This document shows, piece after piece, positions 1 through 8,105 of a stretch of 64,000 nt of DNA. Below the pieces are notes generated by a model that was given only the letters and a program-made list of their open reading frames with translations, was not told the DNA's origin and made no database searches. Source of the stretch: Nonomuraea spiralis (GTDB lineage Bacteria; Actinomycetota; Actinomycetes; Streptosporangiales; Streptosporangiaceae); contig NZ_BMRC01000027.1 of the NCBI RefSeq assembly GCF_014648435.1, positions 62,001-126,000 of the forward strand. The letters run 5' to 3'. The position numbers and the translations under genes were made by a program. How positions within the stretch are numbered: position 1 is the first letter of the stretch; each line of letters starts with the position of its first letter.

Positions 1-118
1 CGGGCGTCAGCCCCAGCCGCTCGCCGAGCGAGGCGGCCGTCACGGGACCATGCTCAAGGATCAGCCTGGCGACACGGGCGCGTGTGCTGCGCTCGCTGCC
101 GGGCTCGATCGTGGGCAT
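1..118 (-). CDS. sufR: SufR-type winged-helix regulator, N-terminal fragment (runs off the left edge)
   Basis: Only the first 39 codons are in the window. They read as a short N-terminal tail followed by the first helices of a winged helix (the segment ARVARLILEHGPVTAASLGERLGLTP), the usual start of actinobacterial SufR, the Fe-S cluster-binding repressor of the suf operon. The start used is ATG at 118. An in-frame GTG at 127 is also possible and would overlap the operator. No Shine-Dalgarno is visible, so the mRNA may be leaderless. The nearby ctaA/ctaB/tkt order agrees with the usual position of sufR in actinobacteria, as I recall it. The C-terminal cysteines that would prove SufR lie outside the window, so another ArsR/MarR-like regulator is not excluded. 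Confidence 0.7.
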   Translation of the reverse strand, partial: MPTIEPGSERSTRARVARLILEHGPVTAASLGERLGLTP

Positions 119-123
119 GTTTT

Positions 124-138
124 TCACAACATCAGTGT
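124..138 (-). promoter_or_regulatory. SufR-like operator (autoregulatory site)
   Basis: On the minus strand the sequence is ACACT-GATGT-TGTGA, a 5+5+5 inverted repeat ending 5 bases before the ATG. ACACT-N5-TGTGA is the form I recall for the mycobacterial SufR operator. The site covers the likely transcription start, which suits repression by the protein encoded directly downstream. Confidence 0.7.
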
Positions 139-198
139 GCCTTAATTCCTTCCCGCTCCACAAACGAATCGGAGCAGGCCGGCAATGGAATTCCTCAC

Positions 199-217
199 GC
201 AGGTAAGGCTTACCTAA
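199..217. promoter_or_regulatory. IdeR/DmdR-type iron box
   Basis: The 19-mer GCAGGTAAGGCTTACCTAA matches 17 of 19 positions of the DtxR-family consensus TWAGGTWAGSCTWACCTWA. It overlaps the stop codon of the MFS gene and lies about 80 bases upstream of sufR, the next gene in that direction. The likely target is the sufR/suf promoter, which would add iron control to Fe-S control. Confidence 0.65.
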
Positions 218-1436
218 CCTTTCGGCGTCCCAGAATCGCGAACACCAGCGCCGAGCAGGCGATGAGCCCGAGCATCACGACGGCCATCGGCAGGGCCGTG
301 CCCTCGCCCGCCAGCCCGACCAGCGGGGCTGCGACGGCGCCCAGCGCGAACTGGAGCACGCCGAGCAACGCCGAGGCGCTGCCGGCGATCTGCGCGGGCT
401 GCCCGGCCAGCGCCAGCGCGCCGGTGCCGGGCAGGACGAGTCCCTGACCCAGCATGATCACGAACAGGCCCGTCACGATGCCGGCCAGGCCGAGCCCGGC
501 GAGCGCGGCGGTCAGCAGCACCCCCGCCCCGACCAGGCCGGTGACGAGCCCGACGACGACCAGGCGGGCGGGCTCCACGCGGCCCGACAGCCGGCCGCCG
601 AGCTGGGCCATCGCGGTCAGGCCGAGCGCGTTGAGCCCGAAGATGAGCGAGTACTGCTGCGGGGTGGCGCCGTACACCTGCTGGAGGACGAACGGCGAGC
701 CGGAGATGTAGGCGAACATCGCCGCGAAGGCCAGCCCGGCGGTGAGCGCGCAGCCCATGAACGAACGGTCGCGCAGGAGCTGCCAGAAGATGCGTACGGT
801 GTGGCCGAGCCCGCCGCTCTCACGCTGCTCGGCGGGCAGCGTCTCGCGCACGCCCGGCAGTACGGCCAGCAGCAGCACGAGCCCGGCCACGCTGAGCGCC
901 ACGAACACGCCGCGCCAGGAGGTGAAGGAGAGCAGCTGGGCGCCCGCGATGGGAGCCAGGATCGGAGCCAGGCCGCTGACCAGCATCAGCGTGGCGAAGA
1001 TGCGGGCGATGGCGGCGCCGTCGTACAGGTCGCGCACGACCGCGCGGACGATGACCAGCGCGGCCCCGCCCAGGACGCCCTGGAGCAGCCGCAGGACGAT
1101 GAGCACGGGCACCGACGGCGCGAACGCGCACAGCAGCGAGGCCACCATGAACCCGGAGACGCCCACGAGCAAGGGGCCCCTGCGCCCGCGTACGTCGCTG
1201 ACCGGCCCGGCGACGACCTGGCCGACGGACACGCCGATGAGGCAGGCGGTGAGGGTGAGCTGCACCTGCGCCGGGGCGCTGAGCATCTCCTCGGTGATGG
1301 CGGGCAGCGCGGGCAGGTACATGTCGATGGACAGCGGGCCGATCGCCGACAGCGCGCCCAGGATGACCAGGAGCAGCCCCCGGCTCCCCCCGCCCTTGCG
1401 CTCGACGGCGGTGGACGTGGCTTCTGCCACGGACAT
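210..1436 (-). CDS. Bcr/CflA-family MFS drug or metabolite exporter
   Basis: The 408-residue protein is a 12-helix major facilitator. The N-terminal motif SIDMYLPALP (about residues 36-45) and loop 2-3 motif GPVSDVRGRRGP (about 77-88) are typical of the Bcr/CflA proton antiporters, which export drugs or small metabolites from the cytoplasm. The ATG at 1436 is chosen because AGGGAGAGGGG lies just upstream; an earlier in-frame start would add 18 residues with no support. It stands alone, and its 3' end overlaps an iron box, so a siderophore or metal-linked substrate is conceivable but not shown by the protein itself. Confidence 0.85.
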   Translation of the reverse strand: MSVAEATSTAVERKGGGSRGLLLVILGALSAIGPLSIDMYLPALPAITEEMLSAPAQVQLTLTACLIGVSVGQVVAGPVSDVRGRRGPLLVGVSGFMVASLLCAFAPSVPVLIVLRLLQGVLGGAALVIVRAVVRDLYDGAAIARIFATLMLVSGLAPILAPIAGAQLLSFTSWRGVFVALSVAGLVLLLAVLPGVRETLPAEQRESGGLGHTVRIFWQLLRDRSFMGCALTAGLAFAAMFAYISGSPFVLQQVYGATPQQYSLIFGLNALGLTAMAQLGGRLSGRVEPARLVVVGLVTGLVGAGVLLTAALAGLGLAGIVTGLFVIMLGQGLVLPGTGALALAGQPAQIAGSASALLGVLQFALGAVAAPLVGLAGEGTALPMAVVMLGLIACSALVFAILGRRKVR

Positions 1437-1529
1437 GCGTGAACCCCTCTCCCTCGCAGGCCGATGACCCACGAGGGCCGAGAGATCCAACCGGGATTCG
1501 GTCCTCCTAATTCCCGCTTATCAGATATT

Positions 1530-2306
1530 TCAGGCTGTTTCGTTGAGCTGGATGACGCCGAAGGCCGCGCCCTGCGGATCGATGAGCTGCGCGAACCGGC
1601 CGGGAGGGGCCTCGGTCACGCCCACGAGAACGTTCACGCCCACGTCCTCGGCGCTGCGGAGGGCGGCGTCGAGGTCTTCGACCGCGAAGTAGGTCAGCCA
1701 GAACGACGGCAGCTCCGCCGGGGCCTGCTCGGGCATCGCCATCATGCCCGCGACGCTCGTCTCGCCCGCCAGCCACTCGGTGTACGGCATGCCGCCCATG
1801 TCCGACGTACGGGCGGTCCAGCCGAAGACCTGCGCGTAGAAACGCTCGGCGGCCGGCACGTCGCGCGTGTACAACTCGTTCCAGCAGAACGCGCCCGGCT
1901 CGTTGACCAGCTCGGCGCCCGGGTGGGCGGCCGCCTGCCAGCCGCAGGCGAAGGAGCCGTCGGGGGCCTGGAAGACGGTCATGCTGCCCTCGTCGAAGAT
2001 CTCCATGGGCTCGGCCACGACGGTGCCGCCGGCGTCCTTGACCCGGGCGGCCAGCGCGGCGATGTCGTCGGTGGCGACGTAGGTGTTCCAGAGCGAGACC
2101 GGGCGGCCGTTCCTGGCGGGGCCGACGCCCGCGACCTTCTTGCCGTCGTGGAGGAACATCCCGTACCCGCCGGCCTGCGGGTCGTCCACCATGTCGGCCT
2201 GCCAGCCGAACAACTCCCCGTAGAACCGGGTCGAGCCGGGGACGTCGGTGCTGGCCAGGTCCACCCAGCACGGGACTCCAGGGTCATATCCACTGCGTCG
2301 CGACAT
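1530..2306 (-). CDS. VOC family protein with two glyoxalase-like domains
   Basis: The 258 residues hold two tandem vicinal-oxygen-chelate units (about 8-120 and 133-255). Each starts with a strand followed by the recognisable helix motif, FYGELFGW in the first and FYAQVFGW in the second. Such double-VOC proteins resemble the Streptomyces 27-kDa antigen/CFP30B group of unknown substrate; glyoxalase, dioxygenase or drug-binding roles occur in the superfamily. AGGAGG lies 5-6 bases before the ATG. It is monocistronic and divergent from the ABC transporter genes. Confidence 0.85.
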   Translation of the reverse strand: MSRRSGYDPGVPCWVDLASTDVPGSTRFYGELFGWQADMVDDPQAGGYGMFLHDGKKVAGVGPARNGRPVSLWNTYVATDDIAALAARVKDAGGTVVAEPMEIFDEGSMTVFQAPDGSFACGWQAAAHPGAELVNEPGAFCWNELYTRDVPAAERFYAQVFGWTARTSDMGGMPYTEWLAGETSVAGMMAMPEQAPAELPSFWLTYFAVEDLDAALRSAEDVGVNVLVGVTEAPPGRFAQLIDPQGAAFGVIQLNETA

Positions 2307-2463
2307 GCAACCTCCTCAGACGTGAGGCTCATCGCCGGACTTCCCCCCGTTCTCACGCCTTTCCGGGGAACGGTCCGGTCAAGGGCCGTCCATTTCCGGA
2401 CAGGGCGCCCGGCAGCCGCCCGCCGGGCCCGTACCTGAGGGGCGGACCGCCCGGCGCAGTCCC

Positions 2464-2469
2464 TAAACT
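2464..2469 (+). promoter_or_regulatory. -10 element for leaderless ABC transporter mRNA
   Basis: TAAACT (TAnnnT form) ends 7 bases before the ATG at 2477, so transcription should begin at or next to the start codon. No ribosome-binding site precedes that ATG. This decides against the GTG at 2471. Confidence 0.55.
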
Positions 2470-2476
2470 CGTGGCC

Positions 2477-3385
2477 ATGGATTCCCCAGCCGTCGAGATC
2501 GTCGACCTGGTCAAACGCTACGGCGGCAGGACCGCCCTCGACGGCCTCACCCTGCGGGCCGGCCGCGGCGCGGTCACCGCCGTCCTCGGGCCCAACGGCG
2601 CGGGCAAGACGTCCACGGTCGAGATCTGCGAGGGGTTCCGCAAGGCCGACTCCGGCACGGTCCGGGTGCTCGGCCTGGCGCCCACACTGCCCGAGCTGCG
2701 GCCGCGTGTCGGGGTGATGCTCCAGGCCGGCGGGGTGCCGCCGGCGATGCGCTGCGCCGAGTGGCTGCGCCTGGTCTCCCGCTTCTACGCCCGCCCCCTC
2801 GACCCGGACGCGCTGCTGGCCCGGCTCGGGCTGGCCGAGCACGCGCGCACCGCCTACCGGCGGTTGTCGGGCGGGCAGCAGCAGCGGCTCTCGCTGGCCG
2901 CGGCCGTGATCGGCCGGCCGGAGCTGGTCTTCCTCGACGAGCCGACGGCGGGTCTCGACCCTCAGGCCCGGCACGCCTGCTGGGAGCTGGTCGGCGAGCT
3001 GCGCGGCGCGGGCGTGTCGGTGGTGCTGACCACCCACCACATGGACGAGGCCGAACGGCTGGCCGACCACGTCGTGATCATCGACAGGGGGCGCGTGGTG
3101 GCCGAGGGCAGCCCCGCCTCGCTGACCGGGGCCGAGCGGCAGCTCAGGTTCAGGGCCAGGCCGGGGCTCACGCTGGAGGAACTGCTCAACGCGCTCCCGG
3201 CGGGCAGCGCGGCCAAGGAGTCGCCCGCCGGCCACTACATCATCGAGGGCCAGGTCGGGCCCGAGTTGCTGGCCACGGTCACGGCCTGGTGCGCGGCCGA
3301 GGGCGTCACGGCCGACGACCTGCGCATCGAGCGCCGTACCCTCGAAGACGTCTTCCTCGAACTGACCGGCAGGGAGCTGCGATGA
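2477..3385 (+). CDS. ABC transporter ATP-binding protein
   Basis: This 302-residue nucleotide-binding subunit has Walker A GPNGAGKT (about 38-45), signature LSGGQQQR (about 130-137), Walker B VFLDEPTAGLDP (about 151-162) and the switch histidine in TTHH. A C-terminal extension of about 80 residues after the ATPase core is typical of ABC-2 exporters of the DrrA/NodI kind. It overlaps the permease gene by an ATGA, so the two should form one exporter. A similar pair often sits between sufR and ctaA in actinobacteria. The substrate is unknown; drug or lipid export is the family norm. Confidence 0.9.
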   Translation: MDSPAVEIVDLVKRYGGRTALDGLTLRAGRGAVTAVLGPNGAGKTSTVEICEGFRKADSGTVRVLGLAPTLPELRPRVGVMLQAGGVPPAMRCAEWLRLVSRFYARPLDPDALLARLGLAEHARTAYRRLSGGQQQRLSLAAAVIGRPELVFLDEPTAGLDPQARHACWELVGELRGAGVSVVLTTHHMDEAERLADHVVIIDRGRVVAEGSPASLTGAERQLRFRARPGLTLEELLNALPAGSAAKESPAGHYIIEGQVGPELLATVTAWCAAEGVTADDLRIERRTLEDVFLELTGRELR

Positions 3386-4152
3386 CCGCCGCGCTCGACC
3401 TCACGCCCGCGCCGGGCGCCGCGCCGTTCCCGCGCATGGTGCTCGCGCAGGCCGGCGCCGAGATCCGCACGATGTTGCGCAACGGCGAGCAGCTCCTGCT
3501 CACGCTGATCATCCCGGTGCTGCTGCTGGTGGGCTTCTCGCTGGCGCCGCTGGTCGACGTCGGCGGCGGACGGCGGGTCGACTTCCTCGTGCCGGGCGTG
3601 CTCGCGCTTGCCGTCATGTCCACGGCCTTCACCGGGCAGGCCATCGGCACCGGCTTCGAGCGCCGCTACGGCGTGCTGAAGCGGCTGGGCGCGACGCCGC
3701 TGTCCAGGGCCGGGCTCATGCTGGCCAAGACGGCCGCGGTGGTGGCCGTGGAGGTCATCCAGGCCGTGGTGATCGTCGGCGTGGGGCTGGCGCTGGGGTG
3801 GCGTCCGCACGGGTCGTTCCTGGCCGCGGCGCTGCTGATCGTGCTCGGCACGGCGGCCTTCAGCGGGCTCGGGCTGCTCATGGCCGGCACGTTGCGGGCC
3901 GAGGCGACGCTGGCCGGGGCCAACCTGGTCTACCTGGTGCTGCTCGGGGCGGGCGGGGTGGTGTTCCCGCTGTCGAAGTTCCCCGAGGGCGCGCGGCCGT
4001 TCCTGGAGCTGCTGCCGATCTCGGCGCTCACCGGCGGGCTGCGTACGGTGCTGGCCCAGGGGGCGGCGCTGCCGGTCGGGCCCGTCCTGGTCCTGGCCGG
4101 CTGGGCCGTGGTGACCCTCGCCCTGGTCTCCCGCCTGTTCCGCTGGGAGTGA
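3382..4152 (+). CDS. ABC-2 type transporter permease
   Basis: The 256-residue membrane protein has about six hydrophobic segments and the ABC-2 layout: a cytoplasmic N-terminus, a first helix near residues 35-60, and a conserved glycine/proline-rich stretch before the last helices. The ATG lies within the stop of the ATP-binding gene (ATGA overlap), implying translational coupling and a two-subunit exporter. The start is fixed by this overlap and by the hydrophilic N-terminus that precedes the first membrane helix. Confidence 0.9.
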   Translation: MTAALDLTPAPGAAPFPRMVLAQAGAEIRTMLRNGEQLLLTLIIPVLLLVGFSLAPLVDVGGGRRVDFLVPGVLALAVMSTAFTGQAIGTGFERRYGVLKRLGATPLSRAGLMLAKTAAVVAVEVIQAVVIVGVGLALGWRPHGSFLAAALLIVLGTAAFSGLGLLMAGTLRAEATLAGANLVYLVLLGAGGVVFPLSKFPEGARPFLELLPISALTGGLRTVLAQGAALPVGPVLVLAGWAVVTLALVSRLFRWE

Positions 4153-4238
4153 GCGGCCCAGGTCAGGCGTAGCACCCCGGATGCGGAGAAGTCCTCCGAG
4201 GTCAGTACGCTCTGACGACTGCTCAAGCTTCTCCCGAG

Positions 4239-5171
4239 GTGTTCCCCTTGACCGAATTCGCCCTGGACGATCCCTTCGATCGCCGCCCGGCGCTGCCCGG
4301 GCCAGGACGCCTGCTGCGCCAGGCCGCGGACTCGATCCCGCCCTCGTCGCTCGTGCTGCTGGCCATCGTCTCGGTGCAGATCGGCGCCGCGTTCGCCAAG
4401 GATCTGTTCGCCACGCTGCCGCCGAGCGCCGTGGTGTTCCTGCGCATCGCGACCGGCGGCCTGATCATGGCGGCGGTGGCCCGGCCCAAGCTGAAGGGGC
4501 TGAGCTGGCGCGACTGGGCGGTCGGGGTCGGCTTCGGCGTGACGCTCGCCCTGATGAACCTGTCGTTCTACGAGGCCCTGGCGCGGCTGCCGATGGGCGT
4601 CGCGGTGGCGATCGAGTTCCTCGGTCCGCTGGGCGTGGCCGTGGCGGCCTCGCGGCGCCGGCTCGACCTGGTGTGGATCGGCCTGGCGGGGCTCGGCGTG
4701 GCGCTGCTGGCGCCCTGGGGCGAGCCGGTGTCGGCGGGCTGGTGGCTCGGCATCGGGTTCGCCCTGGTGGCGGGCGCGGGCTGGGCCGGCTACATCCTGC
4801 TGTCGGCGGCGGCCGGTCGGCGTTTCCCCGGCACGACCGGGTTGTCGTTCGCGATGATCGTCTCGGCCGTGGTGATCGCGCCGGTGGGCGTCACGAGCGG
4901 CGGGGCCGACCTGTTGCAGCCGCACCTGTTGCTGATCGGGCTGGGGGTCGGGCTGCTGTCGTCGGTGATCCCGTACTCGCTGGAGCTTCAGGCGCTGCGG
5001 CGCATGCCCAAGCACGTGTTCGGCATCCTGATGAGCCTGGAGCCGGCCGTGGCGGCGATGGCCGGCGTGCTGCTGCTGGGCGAGGTGCTGCACGTGCAGC
5101 AGTGGACGGCGATCGTGTGCATCGTGGCCGCCAGCCTGGGCTCGACCCGGATGACGACCGGGCGGAAGTAG
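4239..5171 (+). CDS. EamA/RhtA-type metabolite exporter (DMT superfamily)
   Basis: The protein has ten hydrophobic helices in two EamA repeats; the second contains the motif SLEPAVAA, usual in RhtA-like amino-acid or metabolite exporters. The GTG start gives 310 residues. A TTG at 4248 is a good alternative because GAGGTG sits 6 bases before it, which would shorten the protein by three residues. A perfect 14-bp hairpin follows the stop, so the gene is monocistronic. The substrate cannot be inferred from sequence. Confidence 0.85.
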   Translation: MFPLTEFALDDPFDRRPALPGPGRLLRQAADSIPPSSLVLLAIVSVQIGAAFAKDLFATLPPSAVVFLRIATGGLIMAAVARPKLKGLSWRDWAVGVGFGVTLALMNLSFYEALARLPMGVAVAIEFLGPLGVAVAASRRRLDLVWIGLAGLGVALLAPWGEPVSAGWWLGIGFALVAGAGWAGYILLSAAAGRRFPGTTGLSFAMIVSAVVIAPVGVTSGGADLLQPHLLLIGLGVGLLSSVIPYSLELQALRRMPKHVFGILMSLEPAVAAMAGVLLLGEVLHVQQWTAIVCIVAASLGSTRMTTGRK

Positions 5172-5174
5172 GTG

Positions 5175-5218
5175 CCGCCGCGCGCCCGTGGGATGGGGTT
5201 CTCTCGGGCGCGCGGCGG
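5175..5218 (+). terminator. Hairpin terminator after the EamA gene
   Basis: CCGCCGCGCGCCCG (5175-5188) and its exact complement (5205-5218) form a perfect 14-bp GC stem with a 16-base loop, four bases after the stop codon. There is no U-tract, as is common in actinobacteria. Confidence 0.75.
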
Positions 5219-5376
5219 AGGGCTCGGCGTCAGGTGGGCGGTCGCCGAGCCCGGGAAGGCCAGCGGAGCGGGCTTCCGCGTGACCAGGGCCTGTGCGGCT
5301 GAATGTCAGCGTGCCCAAAGATTACCGCAAAACGGACAAATCCTCTAATTTTGGACAGTAAAACCTGTGGTCCGTG

Positions 5377-6045
5377 TCAGTGTTCGGCCCAGATGCCGCG
5401 TACGTGCCCGATGTGCTCGGCCATGAGGTGGGCGACCGCCGCGGCGTCGCCGCTCTTGAGCGCGTCGAGCAGGGCCAGGTGCTCCCTGGCCGAGTCGGTC
5501 AGGGAACCGCGCTCGGCGAGCTGGGACAGGCCGTAGAGGCGGGCCCGGTTACGCAGGTCGCGCACCACCTCCACCAGGTGGACGTTGCCGGACAGTGCCA
5601 GCAGCTCCAGGTGGAAACGCAGGTCGGCGTCGACGTAGGCGAGCAGGTCGGCGCGGTCGGCGGCCGAGACGATCTCCTGGGCGACCGGGCGCAGCCGTTC
5701 GAACTCCTCGGCGCGGGCGCTGTCGGCCAGCCGCGAGACGGTGGGCACCTCGATCAGCTCGCGGATCTGGGTGAGCTCGTCGAGGTCGCGGTCGGACAGC
5801 TCGGTCACCCGGAAGCCCTTGTTGCGCACGGCCTCGACCAGGCCCTCCTTGGCCAGGTCGAGCATGGCCTCGCGGACCGGCGTGGCCGAGACACCGAACT
5901 GCGCGGCGAGCACGGGCGCGGAGTAGACCACCCCCGGCCGCATCTCGCCGGTGATCAGCGCGGCCCGCAGCGCGTGCGCGACCTGCTCACGCAGGCTCTG
6001 CCGCTCCCCCACCATCGGCAGGTCGAGCCGGTCCTCGGCAGCCAT
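5377..6045 (-). CDS. GntR-family transcriptional regulator (FadR/FCD subgroup)
   Basis: The 222 residues comprise an N-terminal winged helix (about 15-80, with the recognition stretch VLAAQFGVSATPVREAM) and a helical FCD ligand domain (about 85-210) that keeps the usual metal-site pattern, an acidic DxxxxH followed by two later histidines. It is the last gene of a three-gene operon behind an OCD-like reductase and a proline racemase-like enzyme (12-base gap), so it very likely senses a catabolite of that pathway and controls the operon from the upstream palindrome near 8036-8044. Confidence 0.88.
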   Translation of the reverse strand: MAAEDRLDLPMVGERQSLREQVAHALRAALITGEMRPGVVYSAPVLAAQFGVSATPVREAMLDLAKEGLVEAVRNKGFRVTELSDRDLDELTQIRELIEVPTVSRLADSARAEEFERLRPVAQEIVSAADRADLLAYVDADLRFHLELLALSGNVHLVEVVRDLRNRARLYGLSQLAERGSLTDSAREHLALLDALKSGDAAAVAHLMAEHIGHVRGIWAEH

Positions 6046-6057
6046 CCGCCTTCCCTC

Positions 6058-6999
6058 CTACATCCACGCCTCGTACGCGGCCGCGGCGACCACCAGGTCC
6101 TCCCACGCCATGCCCGTGCTCTTGAACACCCGCGGGCCAGGATCGGTCACCACCCTTCCGGCGATCAGCTCGGCGAGGTTTCCGGCGAGATGACCAGAGG
6201 TGATCGTACCGTGGCGGATCGGGATGATCACGTCACCGGCTTCGTCCAGGGCGGCCGCTCTGGCCTCGACGACCAGGGTGGCGCGGGCGACGAGGTCACC
6301 GTCGAGCTCGCGGGCCCCGGGCTCGTGCGAGCCGACCGCGACGACGGTGACGCCGTCGCGGGCGAGCTTACCGGGGAACAGCGGTTCTCTGGCGGTGGTG
6401 CAGCAGGCGACCAGGTCGGCGGCCCGGATCGCCGCCGCCGTCCCGGGCTCCCCGGCGGTCAGCGCCTCGGCGGTCAGGCCCAGGTCGCGGCAGCGGGCGG
6501 CCAGGGCTTCGGCGCGGGCGGAGTCTCGGCCGACGACCGTGACGTGCTCGACGGGCCGTACCTCGCGCAGGGCCAGGACATGGCCCCACGCCTGCGGCCC
6601 GCTGCCGAACACCACCAGCCGCCGCGCGTCCGGCTCGGCCAGGTGCGCGACCGCCAGCGCCGAGACCGCGGGCGTGCGCAGGGAGGTGAGCGCGATCCCG
6701 TCGAGCGCGGCGAGCGGCGCCAGGGTCTCGCCGTCCAGCAGCAGGTACGTCCCCTGGATCCGGGGCAGCCCGCGCCCGGGGTTGCCGGGCGCCACGCTGA
6801 CGGCCTTGACCCCGGCGTAGCGGCCGGCGGCGGCCGGCATGAGCAGGAGCTGACCGGCGGGCAGATCCACGCCGGTCCGCGGGGGCGTCAGCTCGGGGTC
6901 GAGCCCGGCGCGCAGGGCCTCTTCGAGCAGGCCCACGGCCCGGCCGACCGGCACCAGCCGCTCCAGCGCGGCCCCGTCGAGGTAGGGGAGCGTGCTCAT
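6058..6999 (-). CDS. Ornithine cyclodeaminase/mu-crystallin family protein, probable ketimine (pyrroline-2-carboxylate) reductase
   Basis: The 313-residue protein has the OCD fold with a Rossmann NAD(P) site GSGPQA (about 132-137) and the substrate-side lysine in GVKAVSVAPGN (about 63-73). The family includes true ornithine cyclodeaminase and the reductases of cyclic imines made during hydroxyproline and D-amino-acid breakdown. Its ATG overlaps the stop of the racemase-like gene (ATGA), so the second role is favoured: reduction of delta-1-pyrroline-2-carboxylate to proline. The exact substrate is inferred from context only. Confidence 0.8.
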   Translation of the reverse strand: MSTLPYLDGAALERLVPVGRAVGLLEEALRAGLDPELTPPRTGVDLPAGQLLLMPAAAGRYAGVKAVSVAPGNPGRGLPRIQGTYLLLDGETLAPLAALDGIALTSLRTPAVSALAVAHLAEPDARRLVVFGSGPQAWGHVLALREVRPVEHVTVVGRDSARAEALAARCRDLGLTAEALTAGEPGTAAAIRAADLVACCTTAREPLFPGKLARDGVTVVAVGSHEPGARELDGDLVARATLVVEARAAALDEAGDVIIPIRHGTITSGHLAGNLAELIAGRVVTDPGPRVFKSTGMAWEDLVVAAAAYEAWM

Positions 7000-7964
7000 C
7001 GCAGCGTGAACCCCGTTCCGATCGGGTCGGCCGGATCGAGCTCGAAGACGTGCCTACCGGTGCGGTAGGCCATGCCCTCGATCTCCGGCACGATCCCCTC
7101 GCCGGTCACCCGGGCCACGCGCGCCCTGAAGACGGACCCGACGACGCTCTCGTGGACCAGCGTGCCGCGCAGGCCCGCCTCGTGCAGCAGCGCCATCCGG
7201 GCGGCGCTGCCCGAGCCGCACGGCGAGCGGTCCACCTCGCCGTCGGCGAAGACGGTGACGTTGCGCTGGCGGGCATGCCCCTCGTCGTCGTCCGGCAGTT
7301 CGTCGTAGAAGATCACGCCGTACACGCCGGACAGGCGGTCGTCGGCCGGGTGCCGGGTGGCGGGGTGGCCCGCCAGGGCGGCCTTGATCCGGCGGGCGTG
7401 CTCGACGAGCGCGGTCAGGTGCCGGGGCTCGACGGACAGGCCCAGCGCCCCGGCCGGTACGGAGGCGTAGATCGCGCCGCCGTACGAGAGGTCGACCCGG
7501 GTGCCGGCGGCGGCCACGTCCCGGGCCAGCACGTACGACGGGACGCTGACGAACGTCACCGCCTCCACCCGCCCGCCCGAGCAGCGCACCCGGGCCGTGA
7601 CGCGCCCCGACGGCACGTCCACCACCACGTCGGTCTCCCCGTCGGGATCGGCCTCGACCAGCCCCTCGTGCACCGCGTACGCGCCCAGGGCGATCGTGCC
7701 GTGGCCGCAGGCGGTGGAGAAGCCGTCCTTGTGCCAGAACAGCACGCCGAGATGCGCCCCGGCGTCGTCGGGCGGGACCAGGAAGCAGCCGTACATGTCG
7801 GCGTGCCCGCGCGGCTCGTGGCACAGCAGCCGCCGGACGTGGTCGGCGTGGCCGGGCGCGTTCTCCCGCCGGGTGAGCACGTCCCGCCCGGGGATCTCGG
7901 GCACGCCGCCGGTGACGATCCGGAACGGCTCACCGCCGGTGTGGTAGTCGACAGTACTGATCAC
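6996..7964 (-). CDS. Proline racemase/4-hydroxyproline 2-epimerase family enzyme
   Basis: The 322-residue protein has both catalytic cysteines of the racemase/epimerase type: Cys86 in TACGHGT and Cys249 in DRSPCGSG. Trans-3-hydroxyproline dehydratases replace at least the second with threonine, so epimerisation or racemisation at C-alpha is the better call. The GTG at 7964 has GAAGGA upstream. The gene leads an operon with a ketimine reductase-like gene and a GntR/FCD regulator. The D-hydroxyproline oxidase and the deaminase that would complete the classic route are not in the window. Confidence 0.85.
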   Translation of the reverse strand: MISTVDYHTGGEPFRIVTGGVPEIPGRDVLTRRENAPGHADHVRRLLCHEPRGHADMYGCFLVPPDDAGAHLGVLFWHKDGFSTACGHGTIALGAYAVHEGLVEADPDGETDVVVDVPSGRVTARVRCSGGRVEAVTFVSVPSYVLARDVAAAGTRVDLSYGGAIYASVPAGALGLSVEPRHLTALVEHARRIKAALAGHPATRHPADDRLSGVYGVIFYDELPDDDEGHARQRNVTVFADGEVDRSPCGSGSAARMALLHEAGLRGTLVHESVVGSVFRARVARVTGEGIVPEIEGMAYRTGRHVFELDPADPIGTGFTLR

Positions 7965-8035
7965 GGTTCGAGTCCTTCGGGGAACGGGTCGAGCGGGGGC
8001 GTCCGGGAGCCTCCAAGGATACGCCTCTCGGTAAT

Positions 8036-8044
8036 ATGTCACAT
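8036..8044. promoter_or_regulatory. Small palindrome in the epimerase/cox15 intergenic region
   Basis: ATGT-C-ACAT is a 4+1+4 inverted repeat with the GT...AC core common in FadR/FCD-type GntR operators. On the minus strand it overlaps GTGACA, which could act as a -35 for the operon with TATCCT as -10, although the spacing (15) is short. It also overlaps TAATAT (8032-8037), a possible leaderless promoter for cox15. The role is inferred. Confidence 0.35.
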
Positions 8045-8105
8045 GGCGGATCGCGCTGAGAAGCCTCTGACGGGACCGTCCCACCCGGCCCGTACCATCG
8101 ATGAC

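Noticed and set aside
6996..7964. Trans-3-hydroxy-L-proline dehydratase
   Set aside because: Both catalytic positions are cysteine (86 and 249), whereas the dehydratases carry threonine or serine at one or both.
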